DNA of 64,000 nt from Streptomyces barkulensis (GCF_002843305.1 NZ_PGSG01000073.1:1-64000), one strand, 5' to 3'; numbered from the stretch's first letter, positions 9,277 to 17,472 are shown. The notes: generated by a model not told the origin, from the letters alone. Translations and numbers: made by a program.

Positions 9277-9583
9277 TGCGACTCCTGCTCGACACGGGGA
9301 GCCCGCCGTGTACGTGAGCGCCGTGACACCGTGGGAGATCTCGATCAAGCAGTCCATCGGCAAACTCGAAGACCCGGCGGACCTGGCCGAACGTGTACGC
9401 GACAGCCAGTTCACCGGCCTGCCCGTCACAGCCGGGCACGGAGTGCGGGCAGGCCGGCTCCCGGAGCACCACGGGGACCCCTTCGACCGGATGCTGGTCG
9501 CCCAGGCGCAGATCGAGGGCATGACCCCGATGACCCGCGACAAGTGGATCCCGCAGTACGACGTGCGGGTCAAGTCCGTCTGA
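9276..9583 (+). pseudogene. PIN-domain (VapC-like) toxin gene with internal deletion
   Basis: The toxin frame begins at the ATG overlapping the antitoxin stop and reads MRLLLDTG, the normal PIN start with the first catalytic Asp, but terminates within 14 codons at 9315-9317. A different frame, open from GTG 9308-9310, then gives VYVSAVTPWEISIKQSIGKL and continues to PFDRMLVAQAQ and the end of a PIN domain, with the second acidic residue in WEIS and the third in PFDRML. PIN toxins normally have about 30 residues between LLLDT and the YVSAVT strand. A deletion of that segment that also shifted frame explains what is seen. The product cannot be an active RNase. Confidence 0.8.
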
Positions 9584-9852
9584 GACGCGGGACGCCCGCC
9601 CCGGCATTCCCCGCCCCCGCGACGCGCGAGCCTCGCGCGGTGCCGCACCGCTTCACCATGGGCCGGTGCTCTCCGCTCGCCACCGATTCCGGTGCGGGGT
9701 TTCCGGGAAACGTGAACGTCCCTATCCGGCCGCCGAGTTGAGGGGGAGAAGGCGGCCGCCGCCGGTATTTCGCGCGGGAATGGCGCGGTGTCGCGGGGGA
9801 GTGTCCCGTTCCGCGGCTTCCGTTCCGCGATCCCCGGGGGCGGGCCCGTGCG

Positions 9853-10257
9853 TCAGGCGGCGGCCCGCAGCGGGAAGGACGCCCGGATCGTCTTGCCCTC
9901 GCCCGGGCGCAGGGTGACGGTGACGTCGGTGGCCAGCTCGCGCACCAGCAGCCAGCCGAAGCCGCCGGGCACGGAGGGGTTTATCTGGACCGTCCTCGGC
10001 CGCCGGACGCTGGCGTCCGAGACCTCCACCAGCACACCGCCGTCCCGCGAACCCAGGCGGAAGTCCGTCACCCCGCCGGCGTGGCGGACCGCGTTGGACA
10101 CCAGCTCCGACACCCCCAGCAGCACGGCGTCCACGTCCGCCTCGGACGCGCCCGGCTCGGCTTCCCGGAGGAAACCCCGTGTTATCTCCCGCGCCCGGTC
10201 CCCGGACTGCGGTGAGCGGTTCGTCAATCGCTCCGGTGGTCGGCCTTCCCTGTGCAT
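9853..10257 (-). CDS. RsbW-like anti-sigma factor/serine kinase (HATPase domain)
   Basis: A 134-residue protein of the GHKL ATPase fold. The motif SELVSNAVRHAG is the N box and DASVRRP and PGGFGWLLVREL are later ATP-lid elements, as in RsbW/SpoIIAB-type regulators that bind sigma factors or phosphorylate anti-anti-sigma proteins. The ATG at 10255-10257 is chosen because AGGAGG lies five bases upstream; a longer frame to 10332 lacks such a site. No sigma factor or antagonist gene is adjacent, as is usual for the many stand-alone copies in Streptomyces. It is divergent from the Rsm22-like gene. Confidence 0.85.
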   Translation of the reverse strand: MHREGRPPERLTNRSPQSGDRAREITRGFLREAEPGASEADVDAVLLGVSELVSNAVRHAGGVTDFRLGSRDGGVLVEVSDASVRRPRTVQINPSVPGGFGWLLVRELATDVTVTLRPGEGKTIRASFPLRAAA

Positions 10258-10351
10258 CGGTCCTCCTCGTTTTCGGAGCTGCTTTCCCAACTCCACTGCA
10301 TCGTCTGCCCCCGAGTGCGCAGCCGAACACAATCGGATCCGGTGACCCGGA

Positions 10352-10410
10352 TTCCCTCCGGGAAGGGGAGCGGAATGCCACGAAAGTATGCAACAGCCCG
10401 TGGCATATGC
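10352..10410. promoter_or_regulatory. Palindromes in the divergent intergenic region
   Basis: Perfect arms ATGCCACG (10375-10382) and CGTGGCAT (10399-10406) are separated by 16 bases. A GCATATGC palindrome (10403-10410) overlaps the right arm and TTCCCTCCGGGAA lies at 10352-10364. They sit between two divergent starts and may be operators for either gene. Confidence 0.35.
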
Positions 10411-10522
10411 GCGACGATAACGGGCGTCCGGTGACCGTCAGGCGTGAACGGGAACGAATCCGGGGGAATCCACCGGAGGAAAGATCCACCACCGCACGGC
10501 GGGGCGCGGGCGGGCGCCCGCC

Positions 10523-10528
10523 TACACT
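10523..10528 (+). promoter_or_regulatory. -10 box of a leaderless promoter
   Basis: TACACT lies seven bases before the GTG start at 10536, with no Shine-Dalgarno, so transcription probably begins at the start codon of the Rsm22-like gene. Confidence 0.55.
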
Positions 10529-10535
10529 TGGCCCG

Positions 10536-11636
10536 GTGTTCGCCCCCCTCCACACCGACGACGAGCTGCGCGACGCGCTCGCCCGCCTCCTCGACGGGCT
10601 GCCGCCCCGGCAGGCCGCCGCGGCCGTCGAGCGGCTGATCAGCGGCTACCGGGGCAGCGGCGCCGCCGGCGCCCCCGTCCTGCGCGACCGCGGCGACGTC
10701 GCCGCCTACGCCGCCTACCGGATGCCCGCCACCTTCGAGGCCGTCCGCGCCGCCCTGGACGCCCTCGCCGAGCGCGCCCCGGAGCTGGACCCGGCCACCC
10801 ACCTGGACGTGGGCGGGGGGACGGGCGCGGCCGTGTGGGCCGCCGCCGCGGTCTGGGGCGACGGCCCGCAGCGGACCGGGGAGGCCCGGGCCACCACCGT
10901 GCTGGACCGCTCCGAACCCGCCCTCGCCCTCGGCCGCGAGCTGGCCGCCGGCTCCGGCTCGGCCGCCCTGCGCGGGGCCCGGTGGCGGCAGGAGCGCATC
11001 GGCGCCGCACCGGGGCTGGAGGCGGCCGACCTGGTCACCGTCTCCTACGTACTGAACGAACTGCCCGAGGACGCCCGGGGCGCGCTGGTCGACGCCGCCG
11101 CCGCGGCGGCCCGGCGGGCGGTGGTGGTCGTCGAGCCGGGCACCCCGGACGGCTACCGGCGGATCATCGAGGCACGCGACCGGCTGACCGGCGCCGGACT
11201 GCGCGTCCTGGCCCCCTGCCCGCACAGCGACGCCTGCCCGATAGAGCCCGGCACGGACTGGTGCCACTTCGCCGCCCGCGTCAGCCGCTCCTCCCTCCAC
11301 CGGCAGGTGAAGGGAGGGACGCTGGCGTACGAGGACGAGAAGTTCTCCTACGTGGCCGCCGTCCGCCCCGGCGCGGGCGGCGGCGGCCCGGACGGCGGCC
11401 CGGACGGGACGCCCGCCGCGGCGCGGATCGTGCGCAGGCCGCAGATCCGCAAGGGCCAGGTCCTGCTCGACCTGTGCACCGGGCCGGACGCCGAACGCGG
11501 CGGGCTGCGGCGCGAGACCGTCACCAAGCGCCGCGGGCCGGCCTACCGCGCCGCCCGGGACGCGCACTGGGGCGACGCCTGGGACGACGGGCGGGACGAC
11601 CGGCCGGACGGCGGGCGGGACGGGGACGAGGACTGA
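10536..11636 (+). CDS. Rsm22-like small-ribosomal-subunit methyltransferase family protein
   Basis: A 366-residue protein with a class I SAM-binding fold: LDVGGGTGAAVWAA (motif I), then DRSEPALALGREL, and a DLVTVSYVLNELP strand typical of Rsm22/mitochondrial METTL17-like proteins. The C-terminal half has the family Cys-containing segment (CPHSDACPI and DWCHF), thought to bind a metal or Fe-S cluster, then SSLHRQVKGG and EDEKFSY. Family members act on or assemble the small ribosomal subunit. The GTG start at 10536 is placed by domain length and by the leaderless -10 box; the frame is open further upstream but without domain content. The Gly/Asp-rich tail is low complexity. Confidence 0.8.
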   Translation: MFAPLHTDDELRDALARLLDGLPPRQAAAAVERLISGYRGSGAAGAPVLRDRGDVAAYAAYRMPATFEAVRAALDALAERAPELDPATHLDVGGGTGAAVWAAAAVWGDGPQRTGEARATTVLDRSEPALALGRELAAGSGSAALRGARWRQERIGAAPGLEAADLVTVSYVLNELPEDARGALVDAAAAAARRAVVVVEPGTPDGYRRIIEARDRLTGAGLRVLAPCPHSDACPIEPGTDWCHFAARVSRSSLHRQVKGGTLAYEDEKFSYVAAVRPGAGGGGPDGGPDGTPAAARIVRRPQIRKGQVLLDLCTGPDAERGGLRRETVTKRRGPAYRAARDAHWGDAWDDGRDDRPDGGRDGDED

Positions 11637-11641
11637 CGGCC

Positions 11642-11672
11642 CCGCCCCCGCCCCGCACCGGCGCGGGGGCGG
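11642..11672. terminator. Bidirectional terminator between convergent genes
   Basis: Ten-base perfect arms (11642-11651 and 11663-11672) flank an 11-base loop between the Rsm22-like gene and the convergent amidinohydrolase gene. Confidence 0.6.
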
Positions 11673-11678
11673 ACCGGA

Positions 11679-12488
11679 TCAGCCGCGCAGCTCCGCCGTG
11701 CAGCACTTCACACTGCCGCCGCCCTTGAGCAGCTCCCCCAGATCGACGCCGACCGGCTCGTAACCGCGCTCGCGCAGCGGCCCGAACAGCCCCACCGCCG
11801 CCTGCGGCAGCACCACATGGTGCCCGTCGCTGACCGCGTTCAGACCGAAGGCGCGGGCGTCGGCCTCCCCGGCGGTGATCGCGTCGGGGAAGAGCCGGGC
11901 CAGCACCTCCCGGCTGCCGGGCGAGAACGCCTGCGGGTAGTACATGACCGCGTCATCGCGGGTGTCGTCCAGCACGCACAGCGCCGTGTCCAGGTGGTAG
12001 AAGCGCGGATCCACCAGATCCAGGCCGACGACCGGGCGGCCGAAGAACTCCTGCGCCTCCGGATGGGACAGCGGACTGCTGCGGAAGCCGCGCCCGGCCA
12101 GCAGCCAGGAGGCGGTGACGGCGAAGTCCCCCTCGCCCTCGTTGACGTGCTCCGGCTCGCGCACCTCGGCGAAGCCGCGGGCCCGGTACCACTGACGGTG
12201 CACCGCGGCCTCCCGCGCCCGCTCCGGATGGGCGAAGCGGGCGCCCAGCACCCGGCCGTCCACCACGAGCGCGCCGTTGGCGGCGTACACCATGTCGGGC
12301 AGCTCCGGGTCGGGCGCCAGCTCCTCGACGGTGTGGCCGAGCGAGCGGTAGGTGTCGCGCAGGGCCTCCCACTGGGCCACGGCCAGCGGGAGGTCCACGG
12401 GCTTGGCGGGATCCATCCACGGGTTGATGGAGTAGGTGACCGCGAAGTACGCCGGTGGGCACATCAGATAGCGGCGGGGTGTGTACAC
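11679..12488 (-). CDS. ddaH: Dimethylarginine dimethylaminohydrolase family protein
   Basis: A 269-residue guanidino-modifying hydrolase of the arginine deiminase/amidinotransferase fold; DDAH converts N,N-dimethylarginine to citrulline and dimethylamine. The catalytic Cys is in GGGSVKCCTAELRG at the extreme C-terminus, the His in NAVSDGHHVV, and acidic substrate contacts in NEGEGDF. MVYAANGALVVDGRVLGARF is also typical. The GTG at 12486-12488 is chosen because GAGGAG lies seven bases upstream; the GTG at 12503 overlaps that ribosome binding site and would be an extension. Related enzymes include ornithine- and arginine-processing relatives, so the exact substrate is not proven. An AsnC regulator or ornithine aminotransferase gene, often nearby, is absent here. 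Confidence 0.82.
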   Translation of the reverse strand: MYTPRRYLMCPPAYFAVTYSINPWMDPAKPVDLPLAVAQWEALRDTYRSLGHTVEELAPDPELPDMVYAANGALVVDGRVLGARFAHPERAREAAVHRQWYRARGFAEVREPEHVNEGEGDFAVTASWLLAGRGFRSSPLSHPEAQEFFGRPVVGLDLVDPRFYHLDTALCVLDDTRDDAVMYYPQAFSPGSREVLARLFPDAITAGEADARAFGLNAVSDGHHVVLPQAAVGLFGPLRERGYEPVGVDLGELLKGGGSVKCCTAELRG

Positions 12489-12722
12489 GGAAGGGCTCCT
12501 CACAGGATCGCTGTGTGCCGGAGGTGTCGCGCTGTGTCAGCACATCGTCCACCCGGCCGGGCCCCCCTGTCCTGTCCGGGAGGAGGATTTCCGCTGTACG
12601 GAGCAGGACGGTCTTCCGGCGGGCCGGGCGGGCCCGCCGGATCCCCCGGGCCGGGCCGGCTGTGACCATCGCGACCACCGTTCGATTACTCATCGGGGGC
12701 GCCGAAGGAGCAGGATGGAGAA

Positions 12723-12754
12723 GGCCGGGCGGGATCCGCGGATTCCGCCCGGCC
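12723..12754. terminator. Long palindromic hairpin
   Basis: Ten-base perfect arms enclose another palindrome (ATCCGCGGAT), so the whole 32 bases fold with a single G-T pair. Terminator or attenuator stem; no T-run follows. Confidence 0.45.
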
Positions 12755-12825
12755 GAAGGCGCTCGGTTTCGTACCCTCGAAACCCACGGCTCCGGTCGCG
12801 CGTGGGGCGGTACGCGATCTCCGCT

Positions 12826-12848
12826 CCCCTCCCGTGAGGAGGGGCTCT
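12826..12848 (+). terminator. Terminator-like hairpin with T-rich tail
   Basis: CCCCTCC and GGAGGGG arms with a five-base loop are followed by CTCTTT, about 120 bases before the primase-like gene. It could attenuate that gene or end a short upstream RNA. Confidence 0.4.
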
Positions 12849-12969
12849 TTCCGAGTCGGAGGTCGCTGCCCGGCCCGCCCCGACGCCCCGCGGGACCGGC
12901 CGAGCACCGCAAACCAGGGAAGCGATTCCCCCACAGGCCGAGGCCGGTGGTCCCAGCACTAGGAGTCCG

Positions 12970-13707
12970 ATGGAACGCGAAAGCAGATTCCCCCGGTGGC
13001 TGCGCCGACGCTCCCGCGGCGGCGCGCACGCGAGCGCCGCGCGGGAAGCGGCCCGCGTCCGGGAGGACCTGCTGCTGACGGCCGCCGCCGCCGGCTTCCC
13101 CCTGGCCCCCGCCGCGCACCCCGAGGGCTACGGCTGCTCCTGCGACCGCATCGGCTGCCCCACCCCCGGCCGGCACCCGGTCTCCTTCGCCTGGCAGACC
13201 CAGGCCACCACCGACCCCGAGCAGATCGCCCGCTGGGCCGCCGGCCAGCCGTCGGCCAACTTCATCACCGCCACCGGCCGTACCCAGGACGTGCTGGACG
13301 TGCCCGTGGGCGCGGGGCGGGCCGCGCTGGAACGGCTGGAGGCAGAGGGGATCGAGGTCGGGCCGGTGGCGGTGTGCGGCACCGACCCCCGGACGGGACG
13401 GATGCTGTTCTTCACCGCCACCCGCGGCACCCCGGACGACGAGGACGAGTGGTGGCCGTGCGAGCTGGACTGCCACCCCGAGACCCTGGAGGACCACCCG
13501 GGCCTGCGGTGGCACTGCCGCGGCAGCTACGTGCTCGTACCCCCCGCCCGGCTGCCCGACGACGACTCCGACCCGGCGGTGGGCTGGCTGCGCGCCCCCG
13601 AGCGCCCGCTGCCCGACCCGCTGACGATGCTGGAGGCGCTGACGGACGCCTGCGCCGCGCACGCACAGCAGGAGCCGGACCACGCCGCCCCCTGGCCGGT
13701 GCGCTGA
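12970..13707 (+). CDS. Bifunctional DNA primase/polymerase-domain protein
   Basis: A 245-residue protein matching the primase-polymerase N-terminal family found as stand-alone chromosomal genes in Streptomyces. The region GYGCSCDRIGCPTPGRHPV holds a Cys cluster, followed by the family-typical TTDPEQIARWAAGQPSANF and VLDVPVGAGRAALERL. The ATG is preceded by AGGAG at 7-8 bases. In replication proteins this domain sits beside a helicase, which is absent here. VLDVPVGAG stands where an acidic metal-binding strand (often DxD) is expected, so catalytic activity is doubtful. Its stop lies 17 bases from the convergent lipoprotein gene. Confidence 0.7.
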   Translation: MERESRFPRWLRRRSRGGAHASAAREAARVREDLLLTAAAAGFPLAPAAHPEGYGCSCDRIGCPTPGRHPVSFAWQTQATTDPEQIARWAAGQPSANFITATGRTQDVLDVPVGAGRAALERLEAEGIEVGPVAVCGTDPRTGRMLFFTATRGTPDDEDEWWPCELDCHPETLEDHPGLRWHCRGSYVLVPPARLPDDDSDPAVGWLRAPERPLPDPLTMLEALTDACAAHAQQEPDHAAPWPVR

Positions 13708-13723
13708 CGCGCCGGGGCCCGGG

Positions 13724-14737
13724 TCACTCGCCCTTGGCGCCCGTCAGACGCTGGAGGCGGTAGACCAGCTCGACCTTCGGATCGCCGGCGTCGGCCGGAG
13801 GCACGGCCGCCGTCTGGAGGCCGAGACGGACGTACGTCACCGACTGCCGCGGCGTGCCCTCCATCAGGGCCCTGACGTAGGGGTCCTTGACCTGCGGCTT
13901 GTAGCCCTGGGGCACGGTCTGCCGCATCTGGTGGTGGGTGGTGAAGAACACCAGCGCCCCGCCGTCCTCGGTGCGCAGTCCCACCGGCGCGAACCGCGCG
14001 TCCCGGGCCGGGAGGTCGGCCCACTGGGTGCGGGCGCCCGGGCTCGCCGCCGTCTTCCTCCGCTCCTGGCGCAGGCCGCTGGTGGCCGGACCGTCGGCGA
14101 AGGCGTCGCCGCCCTCGCGCAGATAGTCCGTGTACGCCTTCCCCAGATCCTTCGGCGCGACGGCCAGCCGGGCCGACGCGCCGGCGGGGACGGCCTCGGC
14201 GTGGCCCTCGCCGTCCTCGGCGAACTCCGGCACGGCGGAGGCGTCCAGCACCGACAGGTACGACACCTTCCACTTCTCCTCGACGCCGTCGCGGGTGAAG
14301 ACCAGCAGCCAGCGCTTGCCGGGGCTCTGGCTGGAGGCGGTGTCGGCGACGAAGAACTTCGGCCAGCCCGCCTGCCGCGGTATCAGGAAGCGGGCGTCGC
14401 TCAGTTCCAGCTCCTGGTGGTCGGGGCTGCCGTCCGGATGGACGGCGCGGCGGGCCCGCAGCCCGGCCTGGTCGACGGCGCCCAGCGCGCCCGTCTCGAT
14501 GGTGGCGTTCAGGGCGGCGTCGTTGGTGCGGTTGGCCTCGTTGTTGGTCTCGGTGAAGCGGTCGAGGGCTTTCGCCGCCTCCGCCTCGGTCACCGCCGGG
14601 ACCACGGCCCTCTCGCCGTGCACCGTGACGCAGCCCGGCAGCACCGCCACAGCGGCCAGCGCCGCCGCGAACACCACCGCACGCCTGAGCCCACGCGCCT
14701 TCGTCCGCACTCTCCTCGACCCCTCCCGGACCATCAC
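13724..14737 (-). CDS. Exported lipoprotein of unknown function
   Basis: A 337-residue protein with a lipoprotein signal: basic start, hydrophobic stretch AVVFAAALAAVAVLPGC, and lipobox Cys at residue 36. The mature part has no family I recognise; it has alternating hydrophobic/charged segments, including WPKFFVADTA and WLLVFTRDGVEEKWKVSYLSVL, reminiscent of the NTF2-like/DUF folds common in Streptomyces surface lipoproteins. The GTG at codon 11 (14705-14707) would give a more usual signal peptide length, so the true start may be there. It is expected on the outer face of the membrane. Confidence 0.7.
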   Translation of the reverse strand: MMVREGSRRVRTKARGLRRAVVFAAALAAVAVLPGCVTVHGERAVVPAVTEAEAAKALDRFTETNNEANRTNDAALNATIETGALGAVDQAGLRARRAVHPDGSPDHQELELSDARFLIPRQAGWPKFFVADTASSQSPGKRWLLVFTRDGVEEKWKVSYLSVLDASAVPEFAEDGEGHAEAVPAGASARLAVAPKDLGKAYTDYLREGGDAFADGPATSGLRQERRKTAASPGARTQWADLPARDARFAPVGLRTEDGGALVFFTTHHQMRQTVPQGYKPQVKDPYVRALMEGTPRQSVTYVRLGLQTAAVPPADAGDPKVELVYRLQRLTGAKGE

Positions 14738-14826
14738 GAGGCTTCCCCGGCCCGAACCCTACCGGTGCTCCGCGGGGGCCGCCCGCCGGGAGGGGCCGGG
14801 ACGGGCCGGGCCCGGGACACGGCCAA

Positions 14827-14876
14827 CCCGGCCCCGCCCCGGGCCGGTTCGGCCGGTCCGAAGGGGCGGGGCCGGG
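14827..14876 (-). terminator. Terminator of the mannanase gene
   Basis: Fourteen-base perfect arms (14827-14840 and 14863-14876) with a 22-base loop, 22 bases past the GH5 stop codon. Confidence 0.65.
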
Positions 14877-14897
14877 CCGGCCGTCACATCCGCCGCG

Positions 14898-16559
14898 TCA
14901 GGACACCGCGCAGGCGGCGCCGTCGAGCGTGAACGCCTCCGGAGCGGTGTTGGCGCCGTTCCAGGTGCCGGTGAAGCCGATGGTCACCGAGCCGCCCGCC
15001 GGGATGTCCGCGGTGTACGAGGCGGGCTCGACGGTGACGGCCGCCCCGCTCTGGCCCGGGGTGCCGCCCCACATGTTGGTGATGGTCTGGCCGTCGGCGA
15101 ACCGCCAGCCCAGCGTCCAGCCGCTGATCGCGGACGCACCGGTGTTGCGGACGGTCACCTCGCCCTGGAAGCCGCCCTGCCACTGGCCGACGACGCTGTA
15201 GCCGACCGAGCAGGCGCCCGGCGCGGGGTCGCCGCCCCGGCCGGTGGTGACGTCCACCGTCGCCGAGCGCTCGGAGCGGTTGCCGGCCGCGTCCCGCGCG
15301 TACACCGCGAAGGTGTGGGAGGTGCCGGCCGTCAGCCCGGTGAGCTGCGCCGAGGTACCGGTGACACTGCGCACGGCGGTCTCGGAGGAGCCGTCGACGC
15401 GCACCACGTCGTACGCGGTCACCCCGGTGTCGTCGGAGGAGGCCGCCCAGGACAGGGTGACACCGGTGGAGGTCACACCGGAGGCCACCGGGGTGCCGGG
15501 CCGGGTGGGGGCGGTGGTGTCGCCCGGGCCGCCGGAACCGCCGTAGACGGTGGCCTCCCTCGCGGTCGCGGCGATGCCGTTCGCGCCGTTGAACAGGCGC
15601 TCGCCCCAGCTCGTCATGGCGTCCGGGTCGAAGCCCTCGACCATGTCCAGGTACTCCACGCCACCGCCGTTGCCGCTCCAGGACCAGCCCAGGTAGCCCA
15701 GTCCGAACTCCTCGGCGGTGGCCAGGATGGCGTCCTCGTCCGGGTTGCCGTCACTGTGGTCGTGCCCGAACTCGCCCACCAGGATCGGCAGCCCGGCGTC
15801 GGTGAAGCGGCCCAGGTAGTCGCGCACCTCGGCGGCGGTGTCGAAGACGCCGTACATGTGGACGGAGAACATCGTGTTGCGGTCGGGATCGGCGGCGAAG
15901 ACCGACGCGGCGTTGTCGCGCATGGTGAACGACCAGTCCTGGCCCCAGTTGGGGGCGTCGACCATCAGCGCGTGGTCGAACCCGGCGTCGCGCAGCTTGC
16001 CGATGGCGCCCCTGGTGTCGTCGGCCCAGCTCTCGTAGCCGCTGTTGCCGTGCGGCTCGTTGCCGATGTTGACGACGATGTAGTCCTCCTGGCCCTCCAG
16101 CGCGCTCTTGACGCTGATCCAGTAGTCCGCGGCCCGGTCCAGGGAGGCCGCGCCGCTCTGCTCGCCGTAACCGGTGGTGTCGTGCACCTCCAGCACGCAG
16201 ATCAGCCGGTTGGCCTTGCACTCGGAGACGACGTTCGCCACGTCGGAGGCGTCGTTGCGCGTCCAGCGGTCGCCGCTGCTGAGCACGACCCGCACGGTGT
16301 TGGCGCCCTTGGCCTTGATGTGGGCCAGGGAGTCGAGCTCGCCGGTGTACCAGGTGTGGGCGTGGTTGACGCCCCGCATCACGAAGTCGTTGCCGTTGCC
16401 CTCCAGCAGGCGTCCGCCGCTGACGTGGAGGCCGGTGGCGGCAGTGCTCCCGGTGGCCCCGGACGCGGCCTGCGCGCTCTGGCCCAGGCCGGACAGCGGC
16501 AGCAGTAATCCGAGCAGGGCGCCGGAGACGGCGGCCCCGCGGGTGGTGCGTGGTCTCAT
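14898..16559 (-). CDS. manA: Secreted GH5 beta-mannanase with Fn3 and CBM2 modules
   Basis: A 553-residue exported endo-glycanase. The order is a signal peptide (residues 1-31, ending SAQA), a GH5 catalytic domain opening ATGLHVSGGRLLEGNG and MRGVNHAHTWY (as in Streptomyces GH5 subfamily 8 mannanases), a Fn3 linker domain (about 345-435) and a C-terminal CBM2 (about 445-553, starting CSVGYSVVGQWQGGFQ). The acid/base Glu is in NIGNEPHG (about residue 169) and the nucleophile Glu in LVGEFGHDH (about 262). It should cleave beta-1,4-mannan outside the cell while CBM2 holds it on cellulose or mannan fibres. GGAG lies six bases before the ATG. Two operator-like palindromes upstream suggest control by LacI-type sugar repressors. 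A cellulase role is less likely from the N-terminal motif. Confidence 0.88.
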   Translation of the reverse strand: MRPRTTRGAAVSGALLGLLLPLSGLGQSAQAASGATGSTAATGLHVSGGRLLEGNGNDFVMRGVNHAHTWYTGELDSLAHIKAKGANTVRVVLSSGDRWTRNDASDVANVVSECKANRLICVLEVHDTTGYGEQSGAASLDRAADYWISVKSALEGQEDYIVVNIGNEPHGNSGYESWADDTRGAIGKLRDAGFDHALMVDAPNWGQDWSFTMRDNAASVFAADPDRNTMFSVHMYGVFDTAAEVRDYLGRFTDAGLPILVGEFGHDHSDGNPDEDAILATAEEFGLGYLGWSWSGNGGGVEYLDMVEGFDPDAMTSWGERLFNGANGIAATAREATVYGGSGGPGDTTAPTRPGTPVASGVTSTGVTLSWAASSDDTGVTAYDVVRVDGSSETAVRSVTGTSAQLTGLTAGTSHTFAVYARDAAGNRSERSATVDVTTGRGGDPAPGACSVGYSVVGQWQGGFQGEVTVRNTGASAISGWTLGWRFADGQTITNMWGGTPGQSGAAVTVEPASYTADIPAGGSVTIGFTGTWNGANTAPEAFTLDGAACAVS

Positions 16560-16583
16560 CTGTCACTCCAGTGAACCGTATGG

Positions 16584-16599
16584 CTGACAACGATGTCAG
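16584..16599. promoter_or_regulatory. Palindromic operator candidate upstream of the mannanase
   Basis: CTGACAACGATGTCAG is a 16-base palindrome broken only in its centre, 25-40 bases before the start codon. The shape fits a LacI-family site and could be mannan-specific; regulator not in this window as far as can be told. Confidence 0.5.
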
Positions 16600-16632
16600 A
16601 CCGGCGCGGCGCGAGCACCCGGCGGTCTGGTG

Positions 16633-16646
16633 TGGAAGCGCTCCCA
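16633..16646. promoter_or_regulatory. CebR-type box upstream of the mannanase
   Basis: TGGAAGCGCTCCCA differs at one base from the TGGGAGCGCTCCCA site bound by the cellobiose-responsive repressor CebR in Streptomyces. It lies 74-87 bases before the start. Confidence 0.7.
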
Positions 16647-16705
16647 ACCAACCGTCGCCGCCGACGCCGCGTCAAGAGGTGCGACACGAATCGGTTCCGG
16701 AACCC

Positions 16706-17371
16706 TCAGGCGCTGAGCGGGAACTCCTCACCCAGCTCGCGGAAGACGGCGGTGTTCAGCGCGAAGGCACGCCGGCACTCCTCGGCGATCCGCTGCTTCT
16801 CCAGATCGTCCGCCGGCACCGCGTCCAGCGCCGCCCGGTACTCGCGCTTGAACGCGGCCGGATTGTCGATCCCCTCGAAGACGTAGAAACGCACACCGTC
16901 GCCCCTGCGCGCGAACCCCCAGGCCTTCTCGGCCTTCCCCCGGATGATCTGGCCACCGGAAAGATCGCCCAGATAACGCGTGTAGTGGTGCGCGACATAG
17001 CCACCGGGCCACTGACGCACCAGCTCGGCGATCCGCCCGGCGTACGCGGCCGTCGCCGGCAGCGGGACCAGCGACCCGCGCCAGCCCTCCCCGCCGTGCA
17101 GATGGGACAGATCACGCTCCAGGGCGGCGGTACGGGCCAGCTCGGGCCGCAGGAACGGTCCTGCCACCGGATCACCGGCCAGCCCCTCCACCCCGTCCTC
17201 CAGAGCGCGGTAGACGAACCAGAGCTGCTCGGTGTACCGCCGGTACGCCTCCACCCCCAGCCCGCCGCCCAGCAGGGCACCCATGAACGCGGAACCCTCC
17301 GCCTCCGTGTGCTGCTGCCGGGAGGCCTCACGGATGAGGACGGAGAACGGAGTCGTGGCGGACGCGACCAA
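16706..17371 (-). CDS. Heme oxygenase (biliverdin-producing)
   Basis: A 221-residue HO-1-family protein that opens heme to biliverdin, CO and iron. The proximal His is in EASRQQHTEAEGS near the N-terminus, and the distal-helix signature GGYVAHHYTRYLGDLSGGQI is complete. A TTG start at 17369-17371 is chosen because GGAGG stands six bases upstream and the product then starts just before ATTPFSVLIREAS; the longer frame to 17422 adds unrelated residues. It follows map on the same strand but has its own promoter (TTGACT/GAGAAT). It probably serves iron recovery from heme; no iron-regulator box of the DtxR type was seen. Confidence 0.9.
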   Translation of the reverse strand: MVASATTPFSVLIREASRQQHTEAEGSAFMGALLGGGLGVEAYRRYTEQLWFVYRALEDGVEGLAGDPVAGPFLRPELARTAALERDLSHLHGGEGWRGSLVPLPATAAYAGRIAELVRQWPGGYVAHHYTRYLGDLSGGQIIRGKAEKAWGFARRGDGVRFYVFEGIDNPAAFKREYRAALDAVPADDLEKQRIAEECRRAFALNTAVFRELGEEFPLSA

Positions 17372-17437
17372 GGCGGGCCTCCGGGGACCAGACGACACAA
17401 GAGGACGGCGCCACAAGAGCACCGCCGGACCCGACCG

Positions 17438-17465
17438 ATTCTCGCCGACCGGGCCCGCAAGTCAA
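17438..17465 (-). promoter_or_regulatory. Promoter of the heme oxygenase gene
   Basis: On the minus strand, -35 TTGACT (17465-17460) and -10 GAGAAT (17443-17438) are 16 bases apart, about 65 bases before the TTG start. Confidence 0.5.
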
Positions 17466-17472
17466 CGTCTTG

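Larger units (their letters stand above)
12504..12969. other. 466-base structured intergenic region
   Basis: No convincing gene. It contains several strong stem-loops on the plus strand: a GC hairpin at about 12618-12641, a 32-base near-perfect palindrome at 12723-12754, and a hairpin followed by CTCTTT at 12826-12844. It separates the divergent ddaH-like and primase-like genes and is too long for a simple pair of promoters. It may be a structured leader of the downstream gene or hold a small RNA gene. Confidence 0.5.

Noticed and set aside
9308..9583. An intact small gene starting at GTG 9308
   Set aside because: The product begins in the middle of a PIN fold and lacks the first catalytic Asp; the ATG with the missing start overlaps the antitoxin stop, so it is a broken toxin.
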